Source: Inonotus obliquus (Eukaryota; Basidiomycota; Agaricomycetes; Hymenochaetales; Hymenochaetaceae). Taken from it: 64,000 nucleotides of DNA. How positions within the stretch are numbered: the stretch's first letter is position 1; each line of letters starts with the position of its first letter. The DNA lies in NCBI GenBank assembly GCA_032164295.1, contig JAJHTX010000001.1:2728001-2792000 (forward strand). The letters are read 5' to 3'. Below, piece by piece: positions 25,657 to 37,430 of the stretch. The notes under the pieces were generated by a model. It was not told where the DNA came from. It searched no databases and worked only from the letters and a program-made list of their open reading frames with translations. The position numbers were made by a program, and so were the translations under genes.

Positions 25657-25814
25657 TTATGTCGAGTCGGATACTACACATGATGGAGAAATCGATGCAT
25701 ATGATAGCCCGTTCCGCAAATAAATAAACAGTCCACATTCCCAATAAACGAAGAAAACGAGAGAATCCTGAAACATCGCGACAAGAAATCCAGAATACCA
25801 ATGTTTTTCTGTTG

Positions 25815-27663
25815 TCAGGCCTGCGTATACGAAACTAGCTTTCCACATTCGCTTCCATAATCGGAACTTCCGGCATCAGACTTGCCGTCCAGCTCTGGGT
25901 CCCACACCCTCGGAACCACGCCCTTGTCCAGCTCGCTATCTTTCTCAAAGTGGTCATGAGCAAAGTCCGAATTAGCGAGTCTACTTTGAACCATCACTGA
26001 GGTATATCGTGCAAAACAAATATCGTAAGTGTAATGTACGGGTAACGATACGATAGACTTACGGTAATGGTCGAGGTTTTTATCGAAGTTGTTCCGGCAC
26101 AGCGCAGCAAGTATTATAGTGGCGATGATTAGGATTACCGTCAGAATATAGAACGTCATGAAAAGTCTCCACGTCGTCACCGTCCAAATAAACATTGCTG
26201 ATCCCAATGCAACCAATACACAGCACAGCAAGACGACACCCGACCCGAGGAAAACGGCCGTTAATCGTTTCCATTCGCGACGCAGAGAAAACCAGCCCTG
26301 ATGAGAATGGTAAATAATTACTCGTAAATAGGTAAAGGGTAAAAGGTATCGTTGCTCACTAGCGCAGCCCACAAAGGAAGAGCCTTGATCGGAGAAGTCA
26401 GCAATCCTTCAAGTATCCCCCTTCCACAAGCACTTACACAGGTTAGAAATATAAACACCGATCCGTATATGTATACATGATTTCCAACAATTTTGCTAAA
26501 GTAGGTGTTGATCAGCCGGTCGACCCAAAGGCCCAGCGTAGCTGGAAGCATGAGTCCTGTTATCTGCATAACGACTGAAAACCCGAGGAGAAGCTGTGCA
26601 ATGATCAGAACAAAAGTATCCTCACCGTCGGCTAGGTAAAATACTGACCCTGTACATGCTACGTATTTCGCTGGAAACCTGGACGACGCGCCATGGTCGC
26701 TCACCATAAATCTGAGGGGTGGCAAAATAATTAGTGATGGTCGGAGGATAGATCATCAGTTGGCATACTCACGCGGCCCAGCTTATGTGCCACATAGGCT
26801 TCCGCCGTCACCGACAACACCGACACACCAAGCAATGCTCCCTAATCAACGGATTAAAAGATAAGCGTAGGCTGATGCGAAGGGTGTACCTCGAATATGT
26901 GGCGATACATAAAAAATGTATCTCCGAAAAAGTCAGCTTCGACAGGTCCAACAGTACATTTTGCTATTTCAACCAAGCGAATGAGTATCCTCTTTGAGTG
27001 AAACGTCATCACAAGGCGAGCCAAAGCCCATATTGCTGATAAACAACTCGTTACGAAGATGAATATCCTAAGGCGCGCAAACAGTCAGATGATTTATACT
27101 GGTGATCTGAGGAAATACTCACACATGAGGAATAGATTCGTGTGCCAACGCGTAGATGGTAACAAGAATGAGGTACGCATGAATTGTGATGAAGACAATG
27201 TCTTCCAGTCGATTGCTACGGAAGCTTCGCGTGCATGTGGAATGAGCAGCAAATTTTGCATGCAATAAATTGGACTTACCGATCATAGGCATAATATGAT
27301 GCAAGAATAGGACACACTTCGGTAGTGTTACTGATGCTGGGTCCGTCTAGACTGTATTCAATACATTCTGTGGAAGGAACGTCGGGGCAGACTTCAAATC
27401 CGCCATTTGGCAACAGCCTGACCAACTGCAACTTCACGCCCGAGAGTGTAGATGCCGAATAGGCACGTAATTCCTCGCGTCGTGATCCAGCGTCATCGGT
27501 CAAGAAGAGGCATGCTCGGAGAATAATTTGGAGACAAGCGGAAAGAAAGAACACGAGAAAGTAAGCAGTCGAGCAGCGAAAGAGAAGTCGGCGGCTCTGC
27601 AGGTTATATCAGCTCAAAAGAATCTGGATAGAGGTAAACTGTTCATACGAAGTCCCTTAGCAT
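25815..27663 (-). CDS. Polytopic membrane protein, fungal-specific, unknown function
   Basis: Nine exons (27663-27649, 27596-27280, 27215-27123, 27067-26890, 26841-26773, 26711-26649, 26593-26360, 26297-26063, 25996-25815) sum to 1,386 nt, 461 residues. Hydrophobic helices: AYFLVFFLSACLQIIL, FITIHAYLILVTIYAL, IFVTSCLSAIWALARL, GALLGVSVLSVTAEAYV, LLLGFSVVMQITGLMLP, YGSVFIFLTCVSAC, FLGSGVVLLCCVLVALGS and FMTFYILTVILIIATIIL, so seven to eight spans. A loop between the first two has four cysteines. The tail is acidic and hydrophilic. The start is uncertain: reading stays open upstream of 27,663 for about 80 bases without an ATG. The layout resembles a sensor or small-molecule transporter, but I recognise no family. 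Confidence 0.65.
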
Positions 27664-28453
27664 CCGGGCTAAAGTGAGACTGCACAAGTTGTGTGGGATT
27701 GGAAGTATAGTCTGATTACTTGTCAGACTTGGAGGGTCCAAGGCTAAGGTCGCAGAGGAAAGGAACGGGGTGGTAGGGAGTCAAGATGCCCACGCATGGG
27801 AGAGGTACTTAGAGGACACGACAGCGAGATGTTCGTTCGAACGCTCAGGTAATGATTGAGTTCGCATCGTAGTACCCAAGAAATCATGAGAGAAAGCTGC
27901 GTGGGTTGTGAGGCTGTCCATGTTAGGAATACGAATAGCAGCAGCGCAAGTGTAGTGCGGTGTAAGTTGATACTGATACTGATACTATCAGAATTTCAAG
28001 TCAAGAAGTCGACGTGATAAGTTGCTAAGTACGGACTACTTATGAAATCCTCAATTATGTAATAGTAGCAGTAGATCTCCGCTTTCCCCCGAATCTTGGC
28101 GTTCTAAAGACAACAACATGCGGCGATGGTCGGCCGAAGTGATTTTCATCCATGTCACTCCTTTGTGGTCACTTTCTGAACTACCGCACAGGTGGCAAGG
28201 ATGCTACATTTCCCGCAAAATCTGGAAGATATGGGTCAGCCAGTTACGTAGGCGAAGTGGACTGCATCTCTCAGGAAAGAGTACGGAGTGGACCTGATAC
28301 TGAGAGTGCGCCGGATGCGGGAAAAAGTGACATGTCTGGGAGCTTATCGGCCCAATTGAAGTCCGCCCATGATAAAACATCATTGTGGTCCATCCTAGAG
28401 GGCGCATCCGAAAGTATCCACCTTCCCCCGTCTCCCTCTTTTAATCCTCGACA
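27664..28453. other. Divergent intergenic region with TGATAC x3 repeat
   Basis: About 790 bp between the polytopic membrane protein (-) and the ammonium transporter (+). It holds three copies of TGATAC (27,968-27,985) and GATA cores, the binding site class of nitrogen-responsive GATA factors. That would suit ammonium transporter control but is only suggestive. Confidence 0.45.
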
Positions 28454-30287
28454 ATGTCAAGCAGCACCTCTGGTACGTCCCTGCAGTGATTTGCATCCGG
28501 GAGGACAAGCCATAAGGCTGATCTTGTCTTGTCTTAGGTGCCAATAGCCAGTTAGCTCGCACCTTTGCCTTCTTGGCTTAATCTCACTTTCCCCCCCGTA
28601 GGTTCAATGGCGGAGACGTTGCGTTCATCATTCTCTCAGGCGCGCTGGTTTCGATCATGATTCCTGGGCTTGGTACTTCTCTTCTGCATTGTTTTGCACT
28701 GTTCCTGACTTCTTTGATATGCAGCATTCCTCTATTCTGGTCTCGCAAGGCGGAAATCAGCATTGTCATTGATCTGGGCGGTGTCCGCCAGCAATGCCGT
28801 TGTCATCTTCCATTGGTTCTTTTGGGGATACTCTCTCGCGTTTTCCCCGAGTGCAACAAATGGCTTCATAGGAAACCTAAATAGATTTGGTCTTCGGAAC
28901 ACGCTCGGCGCTCCGAGTCCGGGGTCGCCACTCATTCCAGACCTTCTCTATGCGTTCTATCAGATGGAATTCGCATGCGTCACCGTGGCTATCCTTATGG
29001 GAGGTGTCGCAGAACGCGGTCGTGTCTTCCCGACGATGATTTTTGTTTTCTTGTGGATGACACTCGTATATTGTCCGTTGGCCTGTTGGCCTTGGAATGT
29101 CAACGGCTGGGCGATGAAATGGGGCGTTCTCGACTACGCCGGCGGTGGACCGGTCGAAATCGGTTCTGGTATCGGTGGTCTTGCGTTTTCCTGGGTCCTA
29201 GGTCGTAGGAAGGAGAAGGAACTCTTGAACTTCCGCCCCCATAATGTTTCAATGGTGGCCCTCGGGACATTCCTTCTTTGGTTCGGCTGGCTAGGATTTA
29301 ATGCGGGTAGTGCGTTCGGCGCGAACTTGCGCGCAGTTCTGGCGGCATGGAATTCGATGCTTGCCGCGGCACTCGCTGGAATTGTATGGTGTCTTCTGGA
29401 CTGGAGAATAGAACGGAAGTTCACAATGGTCGGCTTTTGTTCCGGTACTATTGCTGGATTGGTTGCAGCCACACCTTCAAGCGGGTTTATTGAACCTTGG
29501 GCTTCGTTCGTGTTGGGTATCGTTTCGGGCGCGGCATGTAACTTTGCAACGAAAAGCAAGTTCCGGCACCCCAAATCGATCTGTTCTTCGATCTAATTTC
29601 ACTGTCTAGTAAAGTTCATTCTGCGCATTGACGATGCTCTTGACTTGTTTGCTGAGCACGCAGTCGGTAAGCCCTACGAAATAGTTGTTTCTTTACATTT
29701 AGCTTAGCTGAACAACTTGACTCTAGGTGGTATCATTGGCCTATTGTTCAATGCCCTTTTCGCAAAGAGTTCTCTCATCGCACTTGACGGCGTGAACACT
29801 TCAACACCTGGTGGCTGGCTTGATCACAATTGGAAACAGTTATATATCCAGGTCGCGTACATCTGTGCAGCCTCCGCTTATACATTTGTCGTCACGGCAC
29901 TCCTCGCAAAATCGGTTGATACAATTCCCGGATTACATCTTCGTGCATCTGAGGAGGCGGAGCACAGAGGCATGGATGACGATCAGGTTTGATTCTTTCC
30001 CGTGAATGATCTTCAAAGTCTAAACTAAGAATACTTCGTAGATCGGCGAGTTTGCGAGCGACTATATCGAAGTGCGGAGAGATTTCGACGATTGGACACC
30101 TCCAGCTGCAGTAGAAAGAAAATGGGCTCTTTACGGAAATGGTTCTTCAGAGGTAACAACACAACACGTTGCTGCCGGAGACCGGCATGGCTTTAAGGAA
30201 GTTGGAGAACCTCAGATACGAAGGACGACTCAGAATGGTACAGGACATGACGGAACGACTCTTGATCCAGTTGCTGAGAAGCAATAA
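28454..30287 (+). CDS. AMT: Ammonium transporter (Amt/Mep family)
   Basis: Plasma-membrane ammonium permease. Seven exons (28454-28472, 28538-28550, 28602-28672, 28725-29555, 29610-29666, 29727-29986, 30042-30287) sum to 1,497 nt, 498 residues. Family landmarks in order: FNGGDVAFI, GLAFLYSGLARRKSALSLIW, FHWFFWGYSLAFS (periplasmic Phe gate and Trp), AFYQMEFACVTVAI, WMTLVYCPLACWPWNVNGW, the signature DYAGGGPVEIGSGIGGLAFS (which usually has H after V, here E), HNVSMVALGTFLLWFGWLGFNAGS, and GFCSGTIAGLVAATPSSGFI. About eleven membrane spans and a cytosolic tail of ~95 residues. The first two exons are only 19 and 13 nt. Intron 4 (29,556-29,609) has a GC donor (GCAAGT). Expression is likely nitrogen-repressed as for other Mep genes; the sequence alone does not prove it. 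Confidence 0.93.
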
Positions 30288-30684
30288 GCAATTCGCAAAA
30301 CAATTGAAGGACAGCAGAAAAAAGGGGAACCTCAGAGTAATAGAACGCACATCTCAAACGTTTGGTGAGCTTTGTAGTTTCAACTAGAACCTGTAACTAC
30401 CAGGCAGAAACGGTATGTTGCATTAATTGTCACTCACTTGTATATTTCGTGCTTGCTGTCGAACTAGACTACTAATTGTATAATCGAATGTTTTCCTATT
30501 CTCTATTTACGGTCAGACGCATCACGTGATTATTTCCCGATCCTCACCAGAGTACAGTAAGTGTTACAATCTCAGTTGCGTCTCTTTGCCTGCAGGATAG
30601 AAGTACCACGCTTGTACGCACCATCCTCTGTATTCCGTTCGCTTCGTGGCTCCATTTTGACGCTGCGCCAATACCTCGCTCAGA
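30288..30684. other. Tandem intergenic region (Amt to uS8m)
   Basis: About 400 bp containing the 3' flank of the ammonium transporter and the promoter of the mitoribosomal gene. A CACGTG motif-like TCACGTGA palindrome lies near 30,523-30,530. No gene seen. Confidence 0.55.
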
Positions 30685-31152
30685 ATGCCACTGCCACACG
30701 ACCTCTGCGCACGTATCCAAAATGCTTTCCGAGGTCGACACCTCCAAGTCTGCGTCGACCATACAAAACAAAACCTCGGCATCCTCTCCATCCTCCTCCG
30801 AGCAGGTTTCATCTCCAACGTCACCCGAGGAACCCTCTCCAGCCCTTCCCCAACCGCCTTCCTCTCCACTCCCAGCGAATCTCAAAAACGAATTTGGGCA
30901 GATCTAAAATACCGAGACGATAAACCCGTTTTAACTTGTATGGAACTTATAAGTAAACCTAGTAAAAGGATTTTTTTGGATATTGGAGAGATTAGGAGGA
31001 TTTGTAGTGGGAGGAGGGCGCAACAGGTTAAACCGTTGGGGATGGGTGAGATTGCTGTTATACGGACTGAGGATAGGGAACATGAGTGGTTGGAGGCTAG
31101 GGAGGCGCTTAGACTGGGTTTGGATGGAGAGGTTGTGTGCCGTGCGCGATAG
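30685..31152 (+). CDS. MRPS8: Mitochondrial small ribosomal subunit protein uS8m
   Basis: Component of the mitochondrial 37S small subunit; binds the central domain of the small rRNA. A single exon of 468 nt, 155 residues, matching the fungal uS8m length. Conserved blocks: LPHDLCARIQNAFRGRH, HTKQNLGILSILLRAGFISN, KRIWADLKYRDDKPVL, SKPSKRIFLDIGEI and the C-terminal KPLGMGEIAVIRTED followed by HEWLEAREALRLGLDGE. An intronless gene is unusual here, where almost all neighbours have introns. A poly-T run (31,161-31,175) starts 8 bp after the stop codon. Confidence 0.94.
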   Translation: MPLPHDLCARIQNAFRGRHLQVCVDHTKQNLGILSILLRAGFISNVTRGTLSSPSPTAFLSTPSESQKRIWADLKYRDDKPVLTCMELISKPSKRIFLDIGEIRRICSGRRAQQVKPLGMGEIAVIRTEDREHEWLEAREALRLGLDGEVVCRAR

Positions 31153-31467
31153 AGTGCTTCTTCTTTTTTTTTTTCAGGTCACGTCGGTGGTGAGTAACGA
31201 GCGGTTCCTACTGTGCCACTTGTAACTGATGTACGTACTTCACTGTGAAAGTTCGTTCCTGGTCCCTCGTCAATCCTCGGCCTCGGTCCACGCTTTTCGC
31301 AAAGCTCTCGTAAACCCATTCTATTCTTCTCCCCCCCAAGACGCAACATTATCACTAGAAAATGCATACTATCCAATAACTATATGTTCAAACTCCAAAT
31401 CCTTGTGAGATAACAAAAGCATGTGCCCAATACTTTTCTCCTCCAATGAACGAAAACATTCCAAAGT
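31153..31467. other. Convergent intergenic region
   Basis: 3' flanks of uS8m and the prenylcysteine-oxidase-like gene; includes a T14 run. Nothing else seen. Confidence 0.5.
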
Positions 31468-33497
31468 TCAAAGGCAATCCCAACCAAGTACAAAGTTTTC
31501 TGGCACTTTCTCAAGCCTTGGCTCTGCCTTGGCAGATTCTGTAACAACGTCCGAGAGTACCAGCTGCTCTACTTCACCCTCAAGAACAACAGGAGGCTCT
31601 GGTTGTTCCGTCTGCGCCGGAATGGGCTTTCCGCAAATGTCCGTACCGAATCGCGTCCGGAACAGCTGGTCTACGATATTTCGAGAAGCTATTGTCTCTG
31701 TTTCCATTGTGGAAATGAACCTTCGGAAGACGATGATGAAGACAAAAGACTTTCTTTAATGGTAAAGGAACACTCACGGTTCAAAAGCGTTCACATAGTA
31801 AAGACCCGGCGCTAGAACCACAGGCGGGAAAGACGTTGTTGGGGGTAGGCGGGGGTACGCATCCCACTATATCGTTTCGTTCATGGTTAATTAGATTTCG
31901 CTGTGATCGAAGATATAAACTCACTTCCTTGCGAAGTACCCATCCGATCTTCCCAGCGAACACGGTATTCAGCCACTCATCTGAGAGAGTCTCGTTCGAG
32001 AAGATCTTCACAACATACTCTTCCTTATCACCAGAAGATATCTTGCCATGATATGTCAGTGAATTAAATTCCGGTGCTTTCCCACCATGTCGAGCTCCTT
32101 CATAAGTGGTCAAGACAGTAAGCGGCACTTTTGAGCCAGGTTTTAATCCGAAATATACAGGGTCCGGATGCAGCGCGGTCGTGGTAAGGAGGGTGACGTG
32201 GAGGCGAACATATGGTTGAAGGGGTACTTCGGGGGCCGAAGTAGGCGCAAGCAGGCCTTTTGATAGAGCGACACTAATTCCAGAAGTATGGTATGGGGCA
32301 GCGATGATCACGTCATTGTAAATTTTAGTCTCTCCGTTGGAAGTCTTGATAGCCCAATGATGCTGCTTCTCGGTAACGGAAATTACCTGCAAGTGGGAAT
32401 CTCCTTTAATTCGGTGACCAGGCGGAGAAAGCTGACTGGAGAAGACCTACGGAAGTATTCAAGAATACGTTTGCTCCCGATTGTCCTAAGAAATGCTTGA
32501 AGATCTGGAAGTTGCCGCCCTTCACGCTTGAGGCTCCAGAAGCAGCCATTGAGACGGTCCCTTCCAAAGCATGTATCTCATCAAGGTTCTGACCGTAGTT
32601 GACACGCGTCGCCGCCTCTATGATTTCTCTCGAGAATTTCGGATAGATGCCCTGAGCATCGAGGTACCGTGCCGAAGTCTGCGTTACATGATCTCCCCAA
32701 CCGAGGACGGTAGCCAACTCGGTGATATTTGACCACGAGGGACTCGCGGGCGTGTACAAGGACACGAATTTGTCCACCATTGCTTGTACTCTTAAGGGAC
32801 AGAAGATTAACATCAATGAATGGCTCGGAAGACATGTCCAACGGGACCTCTTACATGGATTGCGTCTTAGCCGGCGACCTATACCCGTAACGCAATAACG
32901 CCTTAATGGTATCTACCCAGCCCAAGATGCCTTTACTCTCATTCATCTGAGCGACGGATCAGAAAAAACTTTGCAGCGATGATCAAACAATATGAAACGC
33001 ACTGTAAACACGAATTTCTCGCCGTCCCAGAAGCCAGTTACGCCGTCATCGTCGTCAAAATCTATTTTTGTAAGATTAAACTCTTGGGTTGCTCGCCAGA
33101 GATTTTTGTTCGCGGAAACGAATATAGATCCGCCAAGCTACGGGGGAAGGCATCATATGAGAGTGATCAATGCGGGCGGTTTGTAGTGTATATTTACCTC
33201 TACTGGATCGAGCGTTCTGTCGTCATAGGGAAACACGGTTGTACTGCGTCCGCCCACATACCCTTCCCGTTCATACACGTCGATCTCTACTGCGACACCA
33301 GCACGAGACTTGGCTTTCGAGGCCCAAAACGCGGCCGAGGATCCTCCTGCACCGGCACCTATGATTGCTATTTTGTGGGAGACGACCTGATTTGAAACGC
33401 CAACAGAGTCTGAGGACTTGGAGAACCAGTCCAAGACGCTGAGTGCTGAGGCAGAGAGCGGCAAGCAAACGCCGAGGAGAGCCAACGACGCGCGCAT
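31468..33497 (-). CDS. Prenylcysteine oxidase-like FAD protein, apparent frameshift
   Basis: Resembles prenylcysteine lyases/oxidases (FAD thioether oxidases of the lysosome or vacuole that release cysteine from farnesyl- or geranylgeranylcysteine). A signal peptide (MRASLALLGVCLPLSASALS) precedes an FAD-binding fold with AIIGAGAGGSSAAFW and a downstream acidic residue in VYEREGYVGGRST. Later blocks: LGGSIFVSANKNLWRATQEF, LGWVDTIKALLRYGY, VEGT-type EGTVSMAASG, HLQVISVTEKQHHWAIKTS, a long prenylcysteine lyase domain (LKPGSKVPLTVLTTYEG, YHGKISSGDKEEYVVKIF), and a C-terminal APGLYYVNAFEPFISTMETE. Exons include 33497-33198, 33137-33003, 32946-32855 and 32790 onward. Between NTS and LSPPGHRIKG (about 32,446-32,450) the frame changes by one base without a normal intron (see findings). 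Confidence 0.85.
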
Positions 33498-33854
33498 GCT
33501 GCGTTGCTATGTAAAAAAAGACAATATACTGTCGCTGCGCTCGCAGTTGTTGTGGGGGAGGAGGAGTGCGTGGTCGGCACTCGGAGAGGAGTCGGCGGTG
33601 TTGGATGAGCGTTGTCTGGAAAGGGTTATAGAGCCTAAACGTAATAGATCGGCAATGTCCGAAAATGAATTGTGACATGTGTTTTCGTGACTGTTTCAAG
33701 ATGCATTACCTAATATAGTCACACTATTCCTGGTCGGACCGTTTGAAGAAGCAGTTGAATACAAAAACTATGGCCGATCTCTCTATATGCGCTCTCACAA
33801 TCCTTTCCTCCCGTTCCCGCACCCTTCCTCTTCCCCCTTCCTTCTATCCTCTCA
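33498..33854. other. Divergent promoter region
   Basis: About 360 bp between the starts of the prenylcysteine-oxidase-like gene (-) and the F-box gene (+). A pyrimidine-rich tract directly precedes the F-box ATG. Confidence 0.5.
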
Positions 33855-35911
33855 ATGCCACCTCCGATGACATCCATATTCGATATCCCCCAGGAGATCA
33901 CAGAGCATGCCCTCGTACATGCAGAGCCTCGCGATGTAGCTAGTTTTGCTCAGACCTGCCGCACAGCTAGAGCCTTAGTCTACGAACAGCGCGATCAACA
34001 TCTTTGGCGCCGCTTGTTCCTTGAGCAGCCTTACGATGACCCACGGAGGTCCCAAGGAGTAGCAGCAAAGTCCGCTGCAGATTCCGAATCTAGCTCTATC
34101 GATTGGAAGAGGGCCCTTCAGCAACGCGTCTATGCTATGCGCATCGCCCAGAAGATGGCTACACATCCACCGGACCTGGCTGCTGCGCTGTCCGCCCTTA
34201 TCTCGGTGGCTCGGAACGCACCACCTATGTCAGAGGACCCTGACGAGTCGAAAGACCTAATTTGGCTAAACAGCCTCACTCGGGACAACAACATATTCGG
34301 TCTGTCTGCGTCTGCCGATCACAAATGGTCTTTTGAAGAGGAGCAGCGAATCGCTGAGCTGTGGACTTATATCGGTTGGCGTGATAGCGTACTGAATAGA
34401 GGAGGGGCGGATTTACTCGAGGCACGGAACATAGCTCGCACCTTTGTTTACGACATGCGCAAATACGCCCGCGAGAACTTCTGGGGACCGTTCATTCCCG
34501 ATAGGAGTGGTTGCGTTAACTGGAAGCACGTCGAAGCGACTATTATTGTCATTTACTCCAATTTAATGGACCTGAATGGTCTTTGGCCTGATACCCGTCC
34601 ACCGGCGGGCTTGGACGCAATCCGGGCATATTCAGCGCCGAGGTCTTACAGACGCGATCCAAGAGATTGGGCAGGGGTGGAAGGAACATGGCGACGTTAT
34701 GTTTGCTTCATGGACTATCGGTAAGAACGACTAGACCAGCAATTGGTTGGTTGCCACTGACAAGGATTCTGCTTCCAGAGATTTATTCAGTGAGTACCGA
34801 TTTACACATCTGAGCCACCGAGCCATTTGTGAGGTTCTAACTCGCCTCCGATGATTGCATTCATATTTCTCCAGCCTTCAATGTAAGTACCTTATCCCGT
34901 TTTCGCGTGTCACATGGCACTATCGGAGCTGAGAACTAATTTTCCGAACATATTATCAGTACTCAGCAAGTGCATATGATCCCGCGTTCTTTGAAGATGA
35001 CGAATTCCAAGAAGCGACGCGGCTTATCGAGCTGAATCTCACTATTACGAGCGTTGGTGAGAAAAAGTCTGCGGCCGGCTCGGCGTCGCTATCGTCTGCT
35101 TCGTCCGCCGCTTCTTCGCCATCGACAACATCCTCTCTTTCAAGCTCTCCCTCAAGCGAGTCATCGCATGCCTCCTCCGATCCAGCGAATATTCCACAGC
35201 TGTTCCCAACCATATATTTCGTCGGAAGGTCGCGGGGAGGCAACGGCAACGAATCGAAGGTCCGTGGGCATGTACGGATGACGCCTGATGGATACATTCG
35301 ATGGCGTTTCGTAAGTGTATGTTCGGGTTTGTCTTCGCATTCGATTTATTATCCTTCGGTCTTTTTTAATCAAATCGAGCTTCTTTTCTCCCACTTTAAT
35401 ACTCTCTCTCTTCCCGCGCTCCTTTCTTTCTGTGTTTTAATCAACCATCCATAAACCTTCTTCTCCTTTAAACCTTTGAATACAACTGCCACCGAATTGA
35501 CGAGCTGACATTAAGATTCGTAAGGCGTCTATTTACGACGGGCACTCGCAGTGGAGGTTAGCCTGGAATTTCTCGTCTCGTTAAATATTCTTGTTCCCTC
35601 TGACGTCTTACTTTCCAACAGTTCCGAAGGTATCCAAATCGGAGGTATTTGCAGCGCCGCTGGAGTAGTGGGCACTTGGACTGGCGCACATCATGAAGAA
35701 GGTCAGTATCAGTACGAAATTCCTATCCGCTATTGGCGACCATGTGTTCAAAACAAAGTATTCATTCATTTCTTATCTATATATTTCAGGAGATCCTGCT
35801 GGTATGTCTCACGCTTCTAAACATTCAGTTGTTTTATTGATAGAAGATCCAGGTCCGTTCTGGCTATGGAAAGTTGAAGACGATCACCCGAGCCATCTAC
35901 ATAACCACTGA
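33855..35911 (+). CDS. F-box protein
   Basis: Probable substrate adaptor of an SCF ubiquitin ligase. Eight exons (33855-34720, 34779-34789, 34875-34882, 34960-35310, 35516-35556, 35622-35701, 35790-35801, 35853-35911) sum to 1,428 nt, 475 residues. The F-box is at residues ~8-55: IFDIPQEITEHALVHAEPRD, then FAQTCRTARALVYEQRDQHL and WRRLFL. After it come an all-alpha region (HKWSFEEEQRIAELWTYIGW), a Ser-rich acidic linker, and a C-terminal beta-rich domain with IYFVGRSRGG, RGHVRMTPDGYIRWRF, GGICSAAGVVGTWTGAHH and GPFWLWKV, of the kind used for substrate recognition. Exons of 11, 8 and 12 nt are needed to keep the frame. The target is unknown. Confidence 0.88.
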
Positions 35912-36423
35912 AAGTCCGACGACAGACTCAATTATCGATTCTGTTTTCTTTCCAGCGGGTCAATGAAGGCTCCTCAGAAGCCCCGCTTTTATCGGCCCCA
36001 CAGATGATCGATGAGATTTCTTGGATACGATGCTAACTATGCAATTTGTTATTTTCATTGGGACAAAGATCTATGTTCTTTCCCCCCCTCCCGACTTTAT
36101 TGGTACGCTCACGACGCTATCATCTCTCAACTGTCAGACTGCAGAAGTGAATTTGGATGAGAATACAGTTACCTCTTCGGATACAATGTCTTCTTTCTCT
36201 CTCTCTTTTCTCAGGGACGGATACCATTTAACTCGGATGTATTACACATAATTTTTATCACCAGGAATGCTATTGCGTGGAAGACCATCTCATTACTTAT
36301 TCTCCATACACCCGTTGCTTGATAGTTTTAAGACAGCACATTGATACACTCTGTCAATCTCGCCTTTCTCTGACCATGTTATTACATCAATAGCTGGGTT
36401 TTTCGACCCGACATGTTACCGCT
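35912..36423. other. Convergent intergenic region
   Basis: About 510 bp between the F-box gene and dienelactone hydrolase stops. Short AT-rich reading frames only; nothing supported. Confidence 0.5.
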
Positions 36424-37430
36424 TCAATTACTCTCAAACGCATTCTTGAAGAAGGCTGTGAGTTGATTATATGCGTCCTCAAACTCTTTCTTATTCTCTT
36501 CGTTCTTTAGGTCCGCACGAGCCGCTGCCCAACCGTGATGCCTGGATTTCGAAAATCAGAATCGATAGTCTTGGTTTAATCAGGAGAAATGGCATATACA
36601 CACATATTGGAATAATTCTTGTAAGCAATCTTGTCAGCAAAAGGTTTGGTCTTGAGCTTCTGAATCATTTGTTCATATTCAGCAGTCGGTTCGTCTTTGG
36701 AGATGAAAAGGCCGAGTGGTACACGCAAGTCGTCTGCGTCTCCAGCGGAAAGCATCCTTATGCACAAAGAAACAATTAATTCAATGTCAGAAAACACTAG
36801 TGGTCTGATGCCAAAAGAGTGGGGCAAGAGGAAAACCTACGCGGGATGTAAGGAAGCTACGGCATCAAAAAGAGGATTTTCCTTTGACCCAGCAAGGATA
36901 GTGACCTTCCCACCCCAACAAAGTCCATACGCTCCAACTTTCTGGGCACCTTGTTTTCTCAACTCCTGACCTACACGAATCAATCCATCCACAGCCTTTT
37001 CAGGTTTAGCAGGTCCAGCAAAGAAAGCTTGCAAAGCGTCTTTATCTTCTTGACCTTTAGGCGGGAAACGTGAAGTAGGGAATGGATCGGAAGGCTCGAA
37101 GAAATCTGGTATGATGACTTTTGCGTTTAGAGTATGAGCGAGGGCGTCTGCGCCTTGTTGTGTTTGGGGGAAGAAACCGAATATGTCGTAGACTGTTATG
37201 ATTGCGAGAGAGGATTGTGGTGGGCCTGTGATATAGGCGCGGTTGAAACCTGCGAAGGAGGTGAAAGAGCCCTTTGGAGTGTAGTCATGTTGAACGGGTG
37301 GGATTGAGCAGCAGGCTGTGTTTGAGTTGACTACGGGTTGGGATGTTGTACTGGACATTGTTGCTCTTGGATGAGCGAAAGAATGGTTTCTGTTGAGGAT
37401 ATGAACGAGAGCACGAAGACGGACGAGCAT
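36424..37430 (-). CDS. Dienelactone hydrolase family protein
   Basis: Alpha/beta hydrolase of the dienelactone hydrolase (carboxymethylenebutenolidase) family. Three exons (37430-36841, 36756-36604, 36541-36424) sum to 861 nt, 286 residues. The nucleophile elbow carries the family's cysteine (VGAYGLCWGGKVTILAG), and the catalytic histidine is in NYSNMHHGWAAARADL. Upstream are ITVYDIFGFFPQTQQGADAL and VIIPDFFEPSDPFPTSRFPP. An N-terminal extension of ~24 residues (MLVRLRALVHILNRNHSFAH) rich in Arg and Leu could be a mitochondrial presequence. If the ATG at 37,358 is used (MSSTTSQP) the protein would be cytosolic. Fungal members act on lactones and esters, some in aromatic catabolism; the substrate here is unknown. 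Confidence 0.9.

Noticed and set aside
28152..28547. 131-codon ORF upstream of the ammonium transporter
   Set aside because: Overlaps the true first exon in another frame and has no domain; promoter/5' UTR sequence.
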